Below are positions 30,470 through 36,601 of a stretch of 36,601 bases of DNA, piece by piece. The DNA is from Halorubrum sp. GN11_10-6_MGM (lineage in GTDB: Archaea > Halobacteriota > Halobacteria > Halobacteriales > Haloferacaceae), in the NCBI RefSeq assembly GCF_005435165.1, contig NZ_SGUC01000032.1, positions 1 to 36,601 of the forward strand, given 5' to 3'. Below the pieces are notes generated by a model that saw nothing but the letters and a program-made list of their open reading frames with translations, ran no database searches and had not been told where the DNA came from. The first letter of the stretch is position 1; each line of letters begins with the position of its first letter. The position numbers and the translations under genes were made by a program.

Positions 30470-30775
30470 TCAGGAGTGTTTCGCCGCCAGCACGTCGATC
30501 TCGTCGATCTGCGGGTTCTCGACGAGCAGCTCGTCGGCGCGGTCCATCAGTTCGGCGGCGATCTCGCCGTCGAGGTGCGCCTGCCGACCCGCCTCGTCCG
30601 GGAACGTGTCGAAGATCCCGAACGTGGTCTCGTCGAGGCGCAGCGCGAACCACGTCGTCGTCTGCTCCTCGGCCTCGGCCGCGGGCAGCGCGCCCTCGAG
30701 GAACTCGGCCACCTCGTCGGTCTTCTCGGGTTTGGCTTCGAGCCGTGCCTGAAGCGCGTACTCGGAGTCGGACAT
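30470..30775 (-). CDS. antibiotic biosynthesis monooxygenase (ABM) domain protein
   Basis: 101-residue dimeric alpha/beta-barrel protein of the ABM/YgiN family (LQARLEAKPEKTDEVAEFLEGALP, then TTTWFALRLDETTFGIFDTFPDEAGRQAHL, then a C-terminal strand). Members include quinol monooxygenases and heme or small-molecule enzymes, and the exact activity cannot be told. A minus-strand GTTAAAC (about 30800-30808) lies 27 nt before the ATG and gives a leaderless transcript. Confidence 0.88.
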   Translation of the reverse strand: MSDSEYALQARLEAKPEKTDEVAEFLEGALPAAEAEEQTTTWFALRLDETTFGIFDTFPDEAGRQAHLDGEIAAELMDRADELLVENPQIDEIDVLAAKHS

Positions 30776-30896
30776 TCCGTCGGATCGGAGGGCTGCGAGC
30801 CGTTTAACACCCGTGGCACCGGGGATACGGTCGGTCGCGCGACCGGTCGTCGGCCGCGAACGGAGCGCCTCGACGACCCGGGCACCGGCGGGCGCC

Positions 30897-31100
30897 TCAG
30901 TCCTCGAACTCGGCGTAGTGGCGCACCAGCCCGCACTCGGGGCACATCACCGTCGTCAGCTCCTTGCGCTCGTTCATCCCGAGCTTCCCGAGCAGCCCGG
31001 ACCGCTTCTCGCCGGTCTTGACGTGCGCGTTCCACGCGTCGCCCATGCTGAACTCCACTTCCTCCATCGTGACGCCGCAGTCCGGACAGCGGTGGTCCAT
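30897..31100 (-). CDS. small zinc-ribbon protein
   Basis: 67 residues starting MDHRCPDCGV. Two Cys pairs, CPDC near residue 5 and CPEC near residue 53, can hold one zinc. Between them lie EFSMGDAWNAHVKTGEKRSGLLGKLGMNERKELT, a mixed loop. The frame is open well upstream, but the minus-strand box GTTTTCAC at about 31122-31130 (about 27 nt before the ATG) and the loss of coding character favour this start. Function unknown. Confidence 0.82.
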   Translation of the reverse strand: MDHRCPDCGVTMEEVEFSMGDAWNAHVKTGEKRSGLLGKLGMNERKELTTVMCPECGLVRHYAEFED

Positions 31101-31310
31101 GTGACGCCGGACGCGCGGCGACGTGAAAACGGTTGGTTCGGTGGCGCCCCCCGACCAGACGCGGGCCCCTGTCGAGGCGCAGTTCTCCGTCGAGATGCGG
31201 GCCCCTGCCGAGACGTCGGCGTCCCGGCGAACGGTCCCGCTCCGTCGGCCTTCCCCACTTTGGTCGAAGTTTGAACAAGCGCTAAACGCTCTCACACCGT
31301 ACGTCGGGAC

Positions 31311-31979
31311 ATGAATCGACGACGCGTGCTGGCGCTCGCCGGCACGGCCGCGGTCGGCTCGCTAGCGGGATGTGCCGGCGGGTCCGACGGGTCCGGCGAC
31401 GAGAGCGGGCAGTCGCTGCGGGAGCATCCGGCCGCCGCGGGACTGGACGGACTGCCCCGCCGGGGGCCGCTGGACGGACACGCGATACTCACCTTCGAGG
31501 ATCCGTCCTGTACCCGGTGTCGGGCCTTCCACGAGGAGGTCGTCCCCCAGATACGGTCGAACGTCGTCGATCCCGGCGAGGGAGCGTACGTGCTCCGCAC
31601 CTATCCCGTCGTCTACCCATGGGGCGAGCCGGCGACGCAGGCGCTCGCGTCGACGCACGCCCGGAGCGATCCGGCCTTCTGGTCGCTGCTCGACCACTTC
31701 TTCGCCACTCAGGAGCAGTTCGACGCGGACAACGTCCTCGACCGGACCGAGTCGTTCCTCGACGCAGAGACCGACCTCGACGGCGGCGCGGTCGTCGCCG
31801 ACGCCGCAAACGAGGCCCACGACGAGGCAGTCCGGAACAACCTCGACGCCGCCGACGCCGCCGGTCTCGGGCGGACTACGCCGGTCGTCCTGCTCTTCCG
31901 GGACGGGGAGTACGTCACCTCGGCCAACGGGAGCGTGAGCTACGACCTCATCGCGGAGACGCTCGGGGTCGACGGCTGA
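31311..31979 (+). CDS. DsbA-like thioredoxin-fold Tat lipoprotein
   Basis: 222 residues, exported and lipid-anchored: MNRRRVLALAGTAAVGSLAGC has the twin-arginine and a lipobox with Cys21. The thioredoxin-like domain starts at about 58 with AILTFEDPSCTRCRAFHEE, giving a CxxC (Cys67, Cys70), and the helical insertion and cis-proline TTPVVLLF (about 195-202) match the DsbA family. It likely exchanges disulfides or delivers reductant outside the membrane. Its stop overlaps the next ATG by one base (TGATG). TATA-like CGCTAAACG (about 31278-31286) is about 27 nt before the ATG. Confidence 0.88.
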   Translation: MNRRRVLALAGTAAVGSLAGCAGGSDGSGDESGQSLREHPAAAGLDGLPRRGPLDGHAILTFEDPSCTRCRAFHEEVVPQIRSNVVDPGEGAYVLRTYPVVYPWGEPATQALASTHARSDPAFWSLLDHFFATQEQFDADNVLDRTESFLDAETDLDGGAVVADAANEAHDEAVRNNLDAADAAGLGRTTPVVLLFRDGEYVTSANGSVSYDLIAETLGVDG

Positions 31980-32581
31980 TGGGAATCCTCGGCCGCGGCG
32001 TCCGGCTTCCGACGGGGCGCGAGGACCTGCGGTTGATGGGTCGGACCGCGCGGCTGGTCCTGACGCTGCCGGCCTACGCCGCGGTCGCGGTCCTCGCGGC
32101 CGTCCTCTCGCTGACCGCGTTCGTGGTGTCGCTGAACGTCCGGTTCGTACTCGACGTCGTCGTGGGCGGGTCGCTCCCGCTCGGGAGCCGGCTGACGATC
32201 CTGACCGAACTCTACCCCTTCGTGGGCACCTCCTTCGGTCCCGGACAGGGGAGCCTGCTCGTCGTCGTGGCGCTGCTGACCGGCCTCGACGTCGCGATGG
32301 CGACGTACCACTTCCGCGAGCACGGGCTGGACCCCCAGCAGGGCGGAGCCGGGCTGGCGGGCGTCGTCCTCGGGACGCTGGGGGCGGGCTGTGCGGCCTG
32401 CGGGTCCGCGGTGCTGCTCGGGCTGCTCTCGCTTCTGGGCGTCTCGACCTCCCTGCTGTTCCTCCCACTGGACGGGCTGGAGTTCGCGCTGGGCGCGCTC
32501 GTCGCCTTGACCCTCTCGATCTACTGGCTCGCCGACGGGATGCGGGGCGGGGAGATCAACGGCTGTCCGGTCGACGTGTAA
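31979..32581 (+). CDS. multi-helix membrane protein with an intramembrane CAAC motif
   Basis: 200 residues with five or so membrane segments, first at about 24-50, others near 92-110, 126-150 and 152-185. A Cys-Ala-Ala-Cys-Gly (Cys138-Cys141) lies in helix 3 and fits a redox-active or metal-binding pair, as in CcdA/VKOR-type thiol carriers, though I do not recognise the family. It is coupled by a one-base overlap to the DsbA-like lipoprotein, so the two probably form one thiol-redox unit passing electrons across the membrane. Role is inference from the pairing. It ends NGCPVDV. Confidence 0.75.
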   Translation: MGILGRGVRLPTGREDLRLMGRTARLVLTLPAYAAVAVLAAVLSLTAFVVSLNVRFVLDVVVGGSLPLGSRLTILTELYPFVGTSFGPGQGSLLVVVALLTGLDVAMATYHFREHGLDPQQGGAGLAGVVLGTLGAGCAACGSAVLLGLLSLLGVSTSLLFLPLDGLEFALGALVALTLSIYWLADGMRGGEINGCPVDV

Positions 32582-32638
32582 TCGGGGGGATCGCTTGTCG
32601 CTCGGTCGCGCCGACCCGCGTCCGCGTGGAGTGAAAGA

Positions 32639-32652
32639 GGCCTCGGCACTCA
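32639..32652 (+). repeat. left direct repeat around the PIN toxin-antitoxin pair
   Basis: GGCCTCGGCACTCA, exact 14-nt match to 33558-33571. A leading AGAG also matches at the right copy, with a two-base gap. Confidence 0.6.
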
Positions 32653-32712
32653 CGACTCACAATCTATCCATAGGGGATGTAGTTAGCGCACCTATAGAGT
32701 CTGCTCTTCTCG

Positions 32713-33183
32713 TTACTGCTCGTCCAGCATCCGGATGCCGCGCTCCACAACTGCTTCGGTCACGAAGAGGCTCGTCTCACGCTGGAGCGCTCGCATACGC
32801 GATGCCGCTTCACTCCTGTCGAGCAATCCGCGGCCATAACCGAGCGCGATGACGCCGAGAGAACCGTGTACTTCGATATCCGCGTCAGACGCTGCCTCTC
32901 GGGCAGCGAGGTCATCGGTCAGGAGAACGGCTTCCAGCTCTTTTGCGACTGCGATCGCGGCGCGTTCTCCGGCGTCCAGTTCTTCGGCTCCGACTCGGCT
33001 CTCGTCGGCTTCGACGAGTTCGTACGAGAGATCGGACAACCCGTCAGGAGCACCACCGGCCTCGATTTCCTCGTACACCGTCTCTGGAACGAGTAATGTG
33101 TCAAACGTCGAGAACAGTTCGAGGGAATCGATCTCGGCGAGATGAATGAGGGGGCCAGCGTCCGAGGCGGCCGCGAGCGTCAC
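32713..33183 (-). CDS. PIN-domain toxin (DUF3368-like)
   Basis: 156-residue PIN ribonuclease of the VapC-like class. The acidic active site is visible: Asp8 in AASDAGPLIHL, a Glu in VPETVYEEI and the pair in VLLTDDLAAREAA. DAGERAAIAVAKEL is the conserved DUF3368 helix. It begins at a GTG overlapping the upstream antitoxin stop by four bases (GTGA), the antitoxin-first order of such pairs. It probably cleaves tRNA or mRNA. The region is bounded by direct repeats and its codon use looks slightly less GC-rich than neighbours. Confidence 0.85.
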   Translation of the reverse strand: MTLAAASDAGPLIHLAEIDSLELFSTFDTLLVPETVYEEIEAGGAPDGLSDLSYELVEADESRVGAEELDAGERAAIAVAKELEAVLLTDDLAAREAASDADIEVHGSLGVIALGYGRGLLDRSEAASRMRALQRETSLFVTEAVVERGIRMLDEQ

Positions 33184-33431
33184 GCGTTCAGGCCCCAGTC
33201 GACGTCTTCCTCGACGACATCACGCTCTCGCTCCGCTCGCTCGACTTTCGTCCGACCGACGTGTTCGATGGCTTCCTCCCGACCGAGTTCGCCGTCGAGG
33301 TACCGAGCAACCACGAGATCCTCCCACAGGTCCTCGAGACCGCGTTCGAGTGCCCGTTCGAACACTGCGGACTCTGGGAGATCCCGAGCCTCCGCGATTT
33401 CCCGAACGCGGTCGGAGATTTCGGCGGCCAT
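33180..33431 (-). CDS. antitoxin partner of the PIN toxin
   Basis: 83-residue helical acidic protein, MAAEISDRVREIAEARDLPESAVFERALERGLEDLW and ending with EEDVDWGLNA. This pattern is typical of haloarchaeal antitoxins next to PIN toxins; a ribbon-helix-helix-like N-terminus is possible. Two in-frame ATG codons lie further upstream, but the minus-strand TTTATG box at 33457-33462 is about 27 nt before this ATG and overlaps one of them, so this start is preferred. Expected to repress its own operon and neutralise the toxin. Confidence 0.8.
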   Translation of the reverse strand: MAAEISDRVREIAEARDLPESAVFERALERGLEDLWEDLVVARYLDGELGREEAIEHVGRTKVERAERERDVVEEDVDWGLNA

Positions 33432-33456
33432 ACGATCCGATCGCCCGGCAACGTTC

Positions 33457-33462
33457 ATAAAT
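33457..33462 (-). promoter_or_regulatory. TATA-like box of the PIN module
   Basis: TTTATG on the minus strand, about 27 nt before the antitoxin ATG. It overlaps one of the upstream in-frame ATG codons and thereby decides the start. Confidence 0.45.
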
Positions 33463-33557
33463 CTGCGTCTGCCCGCTTGACGCAAATCTGGTCGGAGTCC
33501 GTATCTACGGTGGTCTCACTCAGATGCCATCAGAGACGCCCTTTCCTCCAAGAGAGG

Positions 33558-33571
33558 GGCCTCGGCACTCA
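33558..33571 (+). repeat. right direct repeat around the PIN toxin-antitoxin pair
   Basis: Exact match to 32639-32652. Together they enclose about 900 bp holding only the toxin-antitoxin pair and its promoter. From here to 33675 I see no gene. Confidence 0.6.
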
Positions 33572-33675
33572 TAGGGCTCGTCGTCGCCGGGTGCCGAGTC
33601 CGGCTCGGAGCGGTGGTTCGTCATCGGCCGGTCGTCGGTAGTCGCGCCGTCGAATAAAAGGATCCGGCCGCGCCG

Positions 33676-33982
33676 TCAGTGCGACGAGCCGGTGTACTCG
33701 TTCCAGCGGTCGGTGCCGTTCGCGATCCGCCGGGTGTCCGACGGGTCGAACGTCGCCGCCGCGTTCGCGACCGCCTCGGCGGCGGTCGGAAGGTCGTCGG
33801 TGGCGTCGGTGGCGTCGTCCGCGTCCGGACTCGCGGACGGGCCCGACTGGTCGGTCGCCGGTTCGGTCTCGGTCGCCTCGCGCGTGCTCGGACCGCCGGG
33901 ACCGGCCGCCGTCCCCGCCGCCGAGCGTGCGTCAGTCGTGTACTACGGGTGGCACGACTCGACCCACGTGCGTATCCTTCAT
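33676..33982 (-). pseudogene. decayed or frameshifted small gene
   Basis: The minus-strand frame from 33942 to the TGA at 33676 is open for 88 codons with strong halophilic character (ATDQSGPSASPDADDATDAT, then DTRRIANGTDRWNEYTGSSH), but it has no start codon. In another frame an ATG at 33982 (MKDTHVGRVVPPVVHD) stops after 16 codons right where the open frame begins. Joining them needs one frameshift near 33935-33945. An AT-rich box (AACATAAAC on the minus strand, about 33988-33996) lies upstream. I do not recognise the product; it may be a tail of a lost gene or a sequencing artefact. Confidence 0.35.
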
Positions 33983-34059
33983 AATTGTTTATGTTGGTAC
34001 GAGGATCGCCGCCGAAAAAGCGGAGTCGGTGGAGCGCCGCCGTGCGGTGCCGAAGTGGC

Positions 34060-34716
34060 CTACCAGGCCGACCACGCGGTGAGCGTCTCGTCGCGGGCGT
34101 ACACCCGCTTGAGGTCCTTCGCGTACGCGAGGTCGCCGGGGTGGTCGAGCTTCTCGTGGCGGTACTCGGGGGCGTCCTCGCGGATGTGGAGCCCCTCGAC
34201 GGTGAACTCCTCCTCGCCGAACTCCACCGTCTCGTCGACGGTGAACTCGTAGTCGCCGGGGACGTTCACCCGCAGCGAGCGCGTCCGGTCCGCGTCCCCG
34301 TCCTTCGGGTGGAGCGTGACGGGGACCGCGACGTTGTCGACCGCGCGGGTCCACAGCGTCTCGACGTCGGTGATGTCCGCCTCCTCGACGCGGTTCTCCG
34401 GACCGAGTTCGATCCCCGTGATCCGCACCTGCATCAGGGCGTCGTCGGTGTCGACGACGAACTCCTCGCCGGTGCCGACGTCGCCGTCGGCGGGGACGTC
34501 CATCGTCGTCGTGAACGAGTCGCCGTCCTGCGAGACGACGATCGTCACGGCGACGGTCTCCTCCTCGGGGATCTCGGTCTTGTGGGTGTGGTCGCACTCG
34601 GTACAGCGCACGGTGGCCTGCCCGCCCGGGCTGAGGACCTCGTGGACGGTCGGCTCGGCGGGTGAACACGACGGACAGGGGAGTCCGACGCGCGCGCCGG
34701 CTTCGGTGTCGCTCAT
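34060..34716 (-). CDS. HVO_0476-family zinc-finger protein
   Basis: 218 residues of an archaeal family I know as the HVO_0476 zinc-finger type (COG1326). A ribbon at the N-terminus has CPSC (14-17) and CTEC (about 38-41). The rest is beta-rich and acidic: AVTIVVSQDGDSFTTTMDVP, then EFVVDTDDALMQVRITGIELG and a C-terminal EYRHEKLDHPGDLAYAKDLKRVYARDETLTAW. It may bind nucleic acid; function is not established. It is divergent from prs. Confidence 0.85.
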   Translation of the reverse strand: MSDTEAGARVGLPCPSCSPAEPTVHEVLSPGGQATVRCTECDHTHKTEIPEEETVAVTIVVSQDGDSFTTTMDVPADGDVGTGEEFVVDTDDALMQVRITGIELGPENRVEEADITDVETLWTRAVDNVAVPVTLHPKDGDADRTRSLRVNVPGDYEFTVDETVEFGEEEFTVEGLHIREDAPEYRHEKLDHPGDLAYAKDLKRVYARDETLTAWSAW

Positions 34717-34883
34717 TGGGCGCTCGTACCCGCCGCGCCCGTAAATATCCGCCCCTGTGGGGCCGGTGTGGGTCGCGCTCGCGTGGCGCGCGGCGGCGCG
34801 AGTGCGGTTCCGACGATCGGAGCGTCTCGCCGAGGCCGCGCGGTAAGGAAACTGGTTTACCGGTGTCCGCGGAACGGTCGCCC

Positions 34884-35744
34884 ATGATCGTACCCGGGTC
34901 CAGCTCGCAGCAGCTCGCGGCCGCGCTCGCCGACGAGACGGGCCGGGCGCTCGCCACCCCGACCTACGAACGCTTTCCGGACGGGGAGGGGCTCGCCGCG
35001 GTGCCCGACTTCGACGCCGACGAGGCCGTGATCGTCGCCGCGACCGACTCCGACGAGGCGTGGGTCGAACTGCTCCAGCTCCAGGACGCCGTCCGCGAGG
35101 CCGGCGCGACGGACGTGACCACCGTGATCCCGTACATGGGGTACGCCCGACAGGACGAGTCCTTCGGCGAGGGGCAGCCGGTCTCGGCCCGCGCGATGGC
35201 GAAAGCGATCTCGACCGGGACCGACCGCGTCCGACTCGTCAACCCCCACGAGGCGGCCGTCGCCGACTTCTTCGATGTCCCGGTCGAGGCGGTCGATGCC
35301 GCCGGCGTCCTCGCCGACCCGCTCCCCGCCGACCTCGACGACCCGCTCTTCCTCGCGCCCGACGAGGGGGCAATCGACGCGGCCGCCACCGTCCGGGACG
35401 CCTACGGCGCCGGCGAGACGGACTACTTCGAGAAGCACCGCGACCGCGAGACGGGCGCCGTCGCGGTCTCGCCCTCGGACGCCCCCGTTTCAGACCGCGA
35501 CGTGGTCGTCGTCGACGACATCATCGCCACCGGCTCCACGATGAGCGAGTCGGTCGCCGTGCTGGCCGACCGCGGCGCCGCGCGGGTGTTCGCCGCCTGC
35601 GTCCACCCCGTCCTCGCGGCCAACGCGGTGACGAAGCTCCGCGCCGCCGGCGTCGACCGGATCGTCGGCAGCGACACCGTGGAGCGCGGCTGTAGCGTCG
35701 TCAGCGTCGCACCCGCCGTGGCCGACGCGCTGGCGGGGCGCTGA
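34884..35744 (+). CDS. prs: ribose-phosphate diphosphokinase (PRPP synthetase)
   Basis: Makes PRPP from ribose 5-phosphate and ATP for nucleotide, His and Trp synthesis. 286 residues, archaeal-length. Landmarks are the catalytic/flexible region PYMGYARQDESFGEGQPVSARAMAKAI (83-109), LVNPHEAAVADFF and the PRPP-binding loop VVVVDDIIATGSTM (207-220, Asp211-Asp212). The ATG is set by a GTTTAC box (about 34854-34859) some 27 nt upstream. Monocistronic. Confidence 0.97.
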   Translation: MIVPGSSSQQLAAALADETGRALATPTYERFPDGEGLAAVPDFDADEAVIVAATDSDEAWVELLQLQDAVREAGATDVTTVIPYMGYARQDESFGEGQPVSARAMAKAISTGTDRVRLVNPHEAAVADFFDVPVEAVDAAGVLADPLPADLDDPLFLAPDEGAIDAAATVRDAYGAGETDYFEKHRDRETGAVAVSPSDAPVSDRDVVVVDDIIATGSTMSESVAVLADRGAARVFAACVHPVLAANAVTKLRAAGVDRIVGSDTVERGCSVVSVAPAVADALAGR

Positions 35745-35753
35745 GCGGGACGG

Positions 35754-36326
35754 CTAGGCGTCGGTCCCGCCGTCGACGTTCCGAATTTCTTCGGCCGGGT
35801 TGCCCCCGACCACCGTCCGCGCCGGCACGTCGTCGACCACGACGGCGCCGGCCGCGACGACCGCGCCGTCGCCGACCGAGACGCCCGGCGTGAGGACCGC
35901 CCGCCCGCCGATCCAGACGTCGTCGCCCACTGTCACCGGGTCGCCGAACTCGCGGCCGGTCGCGCGCCCGTCGGGATCGATCGGGTGCGTCGCGGTGTAG
36001 GCGTGGACGCCCGGCCCGAGCAGGCAGTTCTCGCCGAACGCGATCGGCGCCATGTCGAGGAAGACGCAGCCGTAGTTCGCGAAGAACCCGTCACCGACGC
36101 CGACGTTGTACCCGTAGTCGCAGCGGACCGGTGGCTCGACGGTCGCGTCGCCCCCGACCTCACCGAACAGCTCTCGGAGGAGTCGGTCGCGGCGGTCGGC
36201 CTCGGCCGGGGCGGTGGCGTTGTACCGGCGGCAGCGGTCGCTCGCGCGCCGGCGCTCGGCGACCAGCTCCGGGGCCGTCGGGTCGTACGCCTCGCCGGCG
36301 AGCATCCGCTCCTTCTCGCGTCCCAT
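35754..36326 (-). CDS. hexapeptide-repeat sugar O-acyltransferase
   Basis: 190-residue left-handed beta-helix acetyltransferase, maltose O-acetyltransferase-like. It has the N-terminal MLAGEAYDPTAPELVAER helix segment, then repeats ending with GDDVWIGGRAVLTPGVSVGDGAVVAAGAVV, and the catalytic His114 in YTATHPID. Trimeric by family. It probably transfers acetyl groups to a sugar or nucleotide-sugar. It converges on prs with a 9-nt gap. Confidence 0.93.
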   Translation of the reverse strand: MGREKERMLAGEAYDPTAPELVAERRRASDRCRRYNATAPAEADRRDRLLRELFGEVGGDATVEPPVRCDYGYNVGVGDGFFANYGCVFLDMAPIAFGENCLLGPGVHAYTATHPIDPDGRATGREFGDPVTVGDDVWIGGRAVLTPGVSVGDGAVVAAGAVVVDDVPARTVVGGNPAEEIRNVDGGTDA

Positions 36327-36385
36327 ACGACTCCCGGCGCGGCGTCCTACATAGGCCTGTCCGTTGGTGGCGTCGGCGGTCGGTG

Positions 36386-36499
36386 TTTATAAGTCGAGTC
36401 TGGCACCAGACCAGCGGAGAACGCCTCCAAAGCCCCAGCCGCTCGGTTATAAATCGTTGACTGCGTCTGGCCGGCGAACGCCTCCAAAGCCCTAGCCGC
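36386..36499 (+). repeat. two direct repeats, each behind a TATA-like box
   Basis: A 24-nt core starting GAACGCCTCCAAAGCCC occurs at 36419-36442 and 36476-36499 with one mismatch. Each is preceded by a TATA-like box, TTTATAAG (36386-36393) and TTATAAA (36447-36453), about 29-33 nt before the core. No coding frame uses this region. It lies just 3' of the acyltransferase start on the opposite side and continues to the window edge. Confidence 0.75.
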
Positions 36500-36584
36500 G
36501 AGGACGGCGCACGCTCGCTGCGGTCCTCAGTCGCTCGTGCTGCTCGCTCCTTGCGGTCCTTGCGTCGCCTGCGCCGTCCTCGCG
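36497..36584. repeat. 15-bp perfect inverted repeat at the window edge
   Basis: CGCGAGGACGGCGCA (36497-36511) and its exact complement TGCGCCGTCCTCGCG (36570-36584) enclose 58 nt of GC-rich sequence. CAAAG and CTTTG further out also pair. The structure joins directly to the second TATA-preceded repeat. Confidence 0.85.
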
Positions 36585-36601
36585 ACTGCCCCTTTGAGTC
36601 C

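Noticed and set aside
33692-34252. 186-codon plus-strand frame
   Set aside because: Its second half is antisense to the HVO_0476-type gene and the first half lacks halophilic character.

Overview
The window is haloarchaeal chromosome, most likely from a Halorubrum-like organism. It is very GC-rich and codes for acidic proteins. Most genes have a TATA-like box about 25-30 nt before a start codon with little or no leader. Archaeal markers include ribosomal protein S8e, a secF-secD pair, DpsA, an HVO_0476-type zinc-finger protein and Tat-type lipoproteins.

Positions 1-10342 are mostly housekeeping: a partial alpha/beta hydrolase, a small conserved protein, MutY next to a PIN-like protein, a nitrilase-family hydrolase, DpsA with a candidate operator, a DUF1684 protein, two regulators (one overlapping a three-helix membrane protein), a two-helix K+-channel/RCK protein, S8e, RNase HII with an in-frame tandem repeat, and a GDT1-type cation transporter. 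Positions 10407-18955 hold secFD, several haloarchaeal membrane or conserved proteins, a cis-prenyltransferase homologue lacking its catalytic aspartate, a PiT-like transporter with altered signatures, a palindrome-rich tract against tRNA-Gly, a frameshifted enoyl-CoA hydratase and a conserved helical protein.

Positions 19049-22644 hold tRNA-Thr, a gene-poor stretch that looks lower in GC, a ribbon-helix-helix/RelE toxin-antitoxin pair, a dual-specificity phosphatase, an unassigned PD-(D/E)XK nuclease-like protein and lipoyl synthase. Positions 22868-28549 hold a branched-chain-amino-acid-type ABC importer: operon livH-livM-livG-livF on the minus strand and a convergent substrate-binding lipoprotein gene.

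The most striking observation is that this binding protein appears circularly permuted. After the Tat/lipobox signal and a (GGD)10 linker comes the half that is normally C-terminal, and the half that is normally N-terminal follows and ends the protein. The break lies between two segments that are normally adjacent.

Positions 28712-36601 hold a gamma-glutamyltransferase, an ABM-domain protein, a small zinc ribbon, a two-gene thiol-redox-like module (DsbA-like lipoprotein plus CAAC membrane protein), a PIN toxin-antitoxin pair bracketed by 14-bp direct repeats, a decayed reading frame, an HVO_0476-type protein, PRPP synthetase, a hexapeptide acyltransferase, and a repeat cluster with TATA-like boxes and a 15-bp inverted repeat at the window edge.
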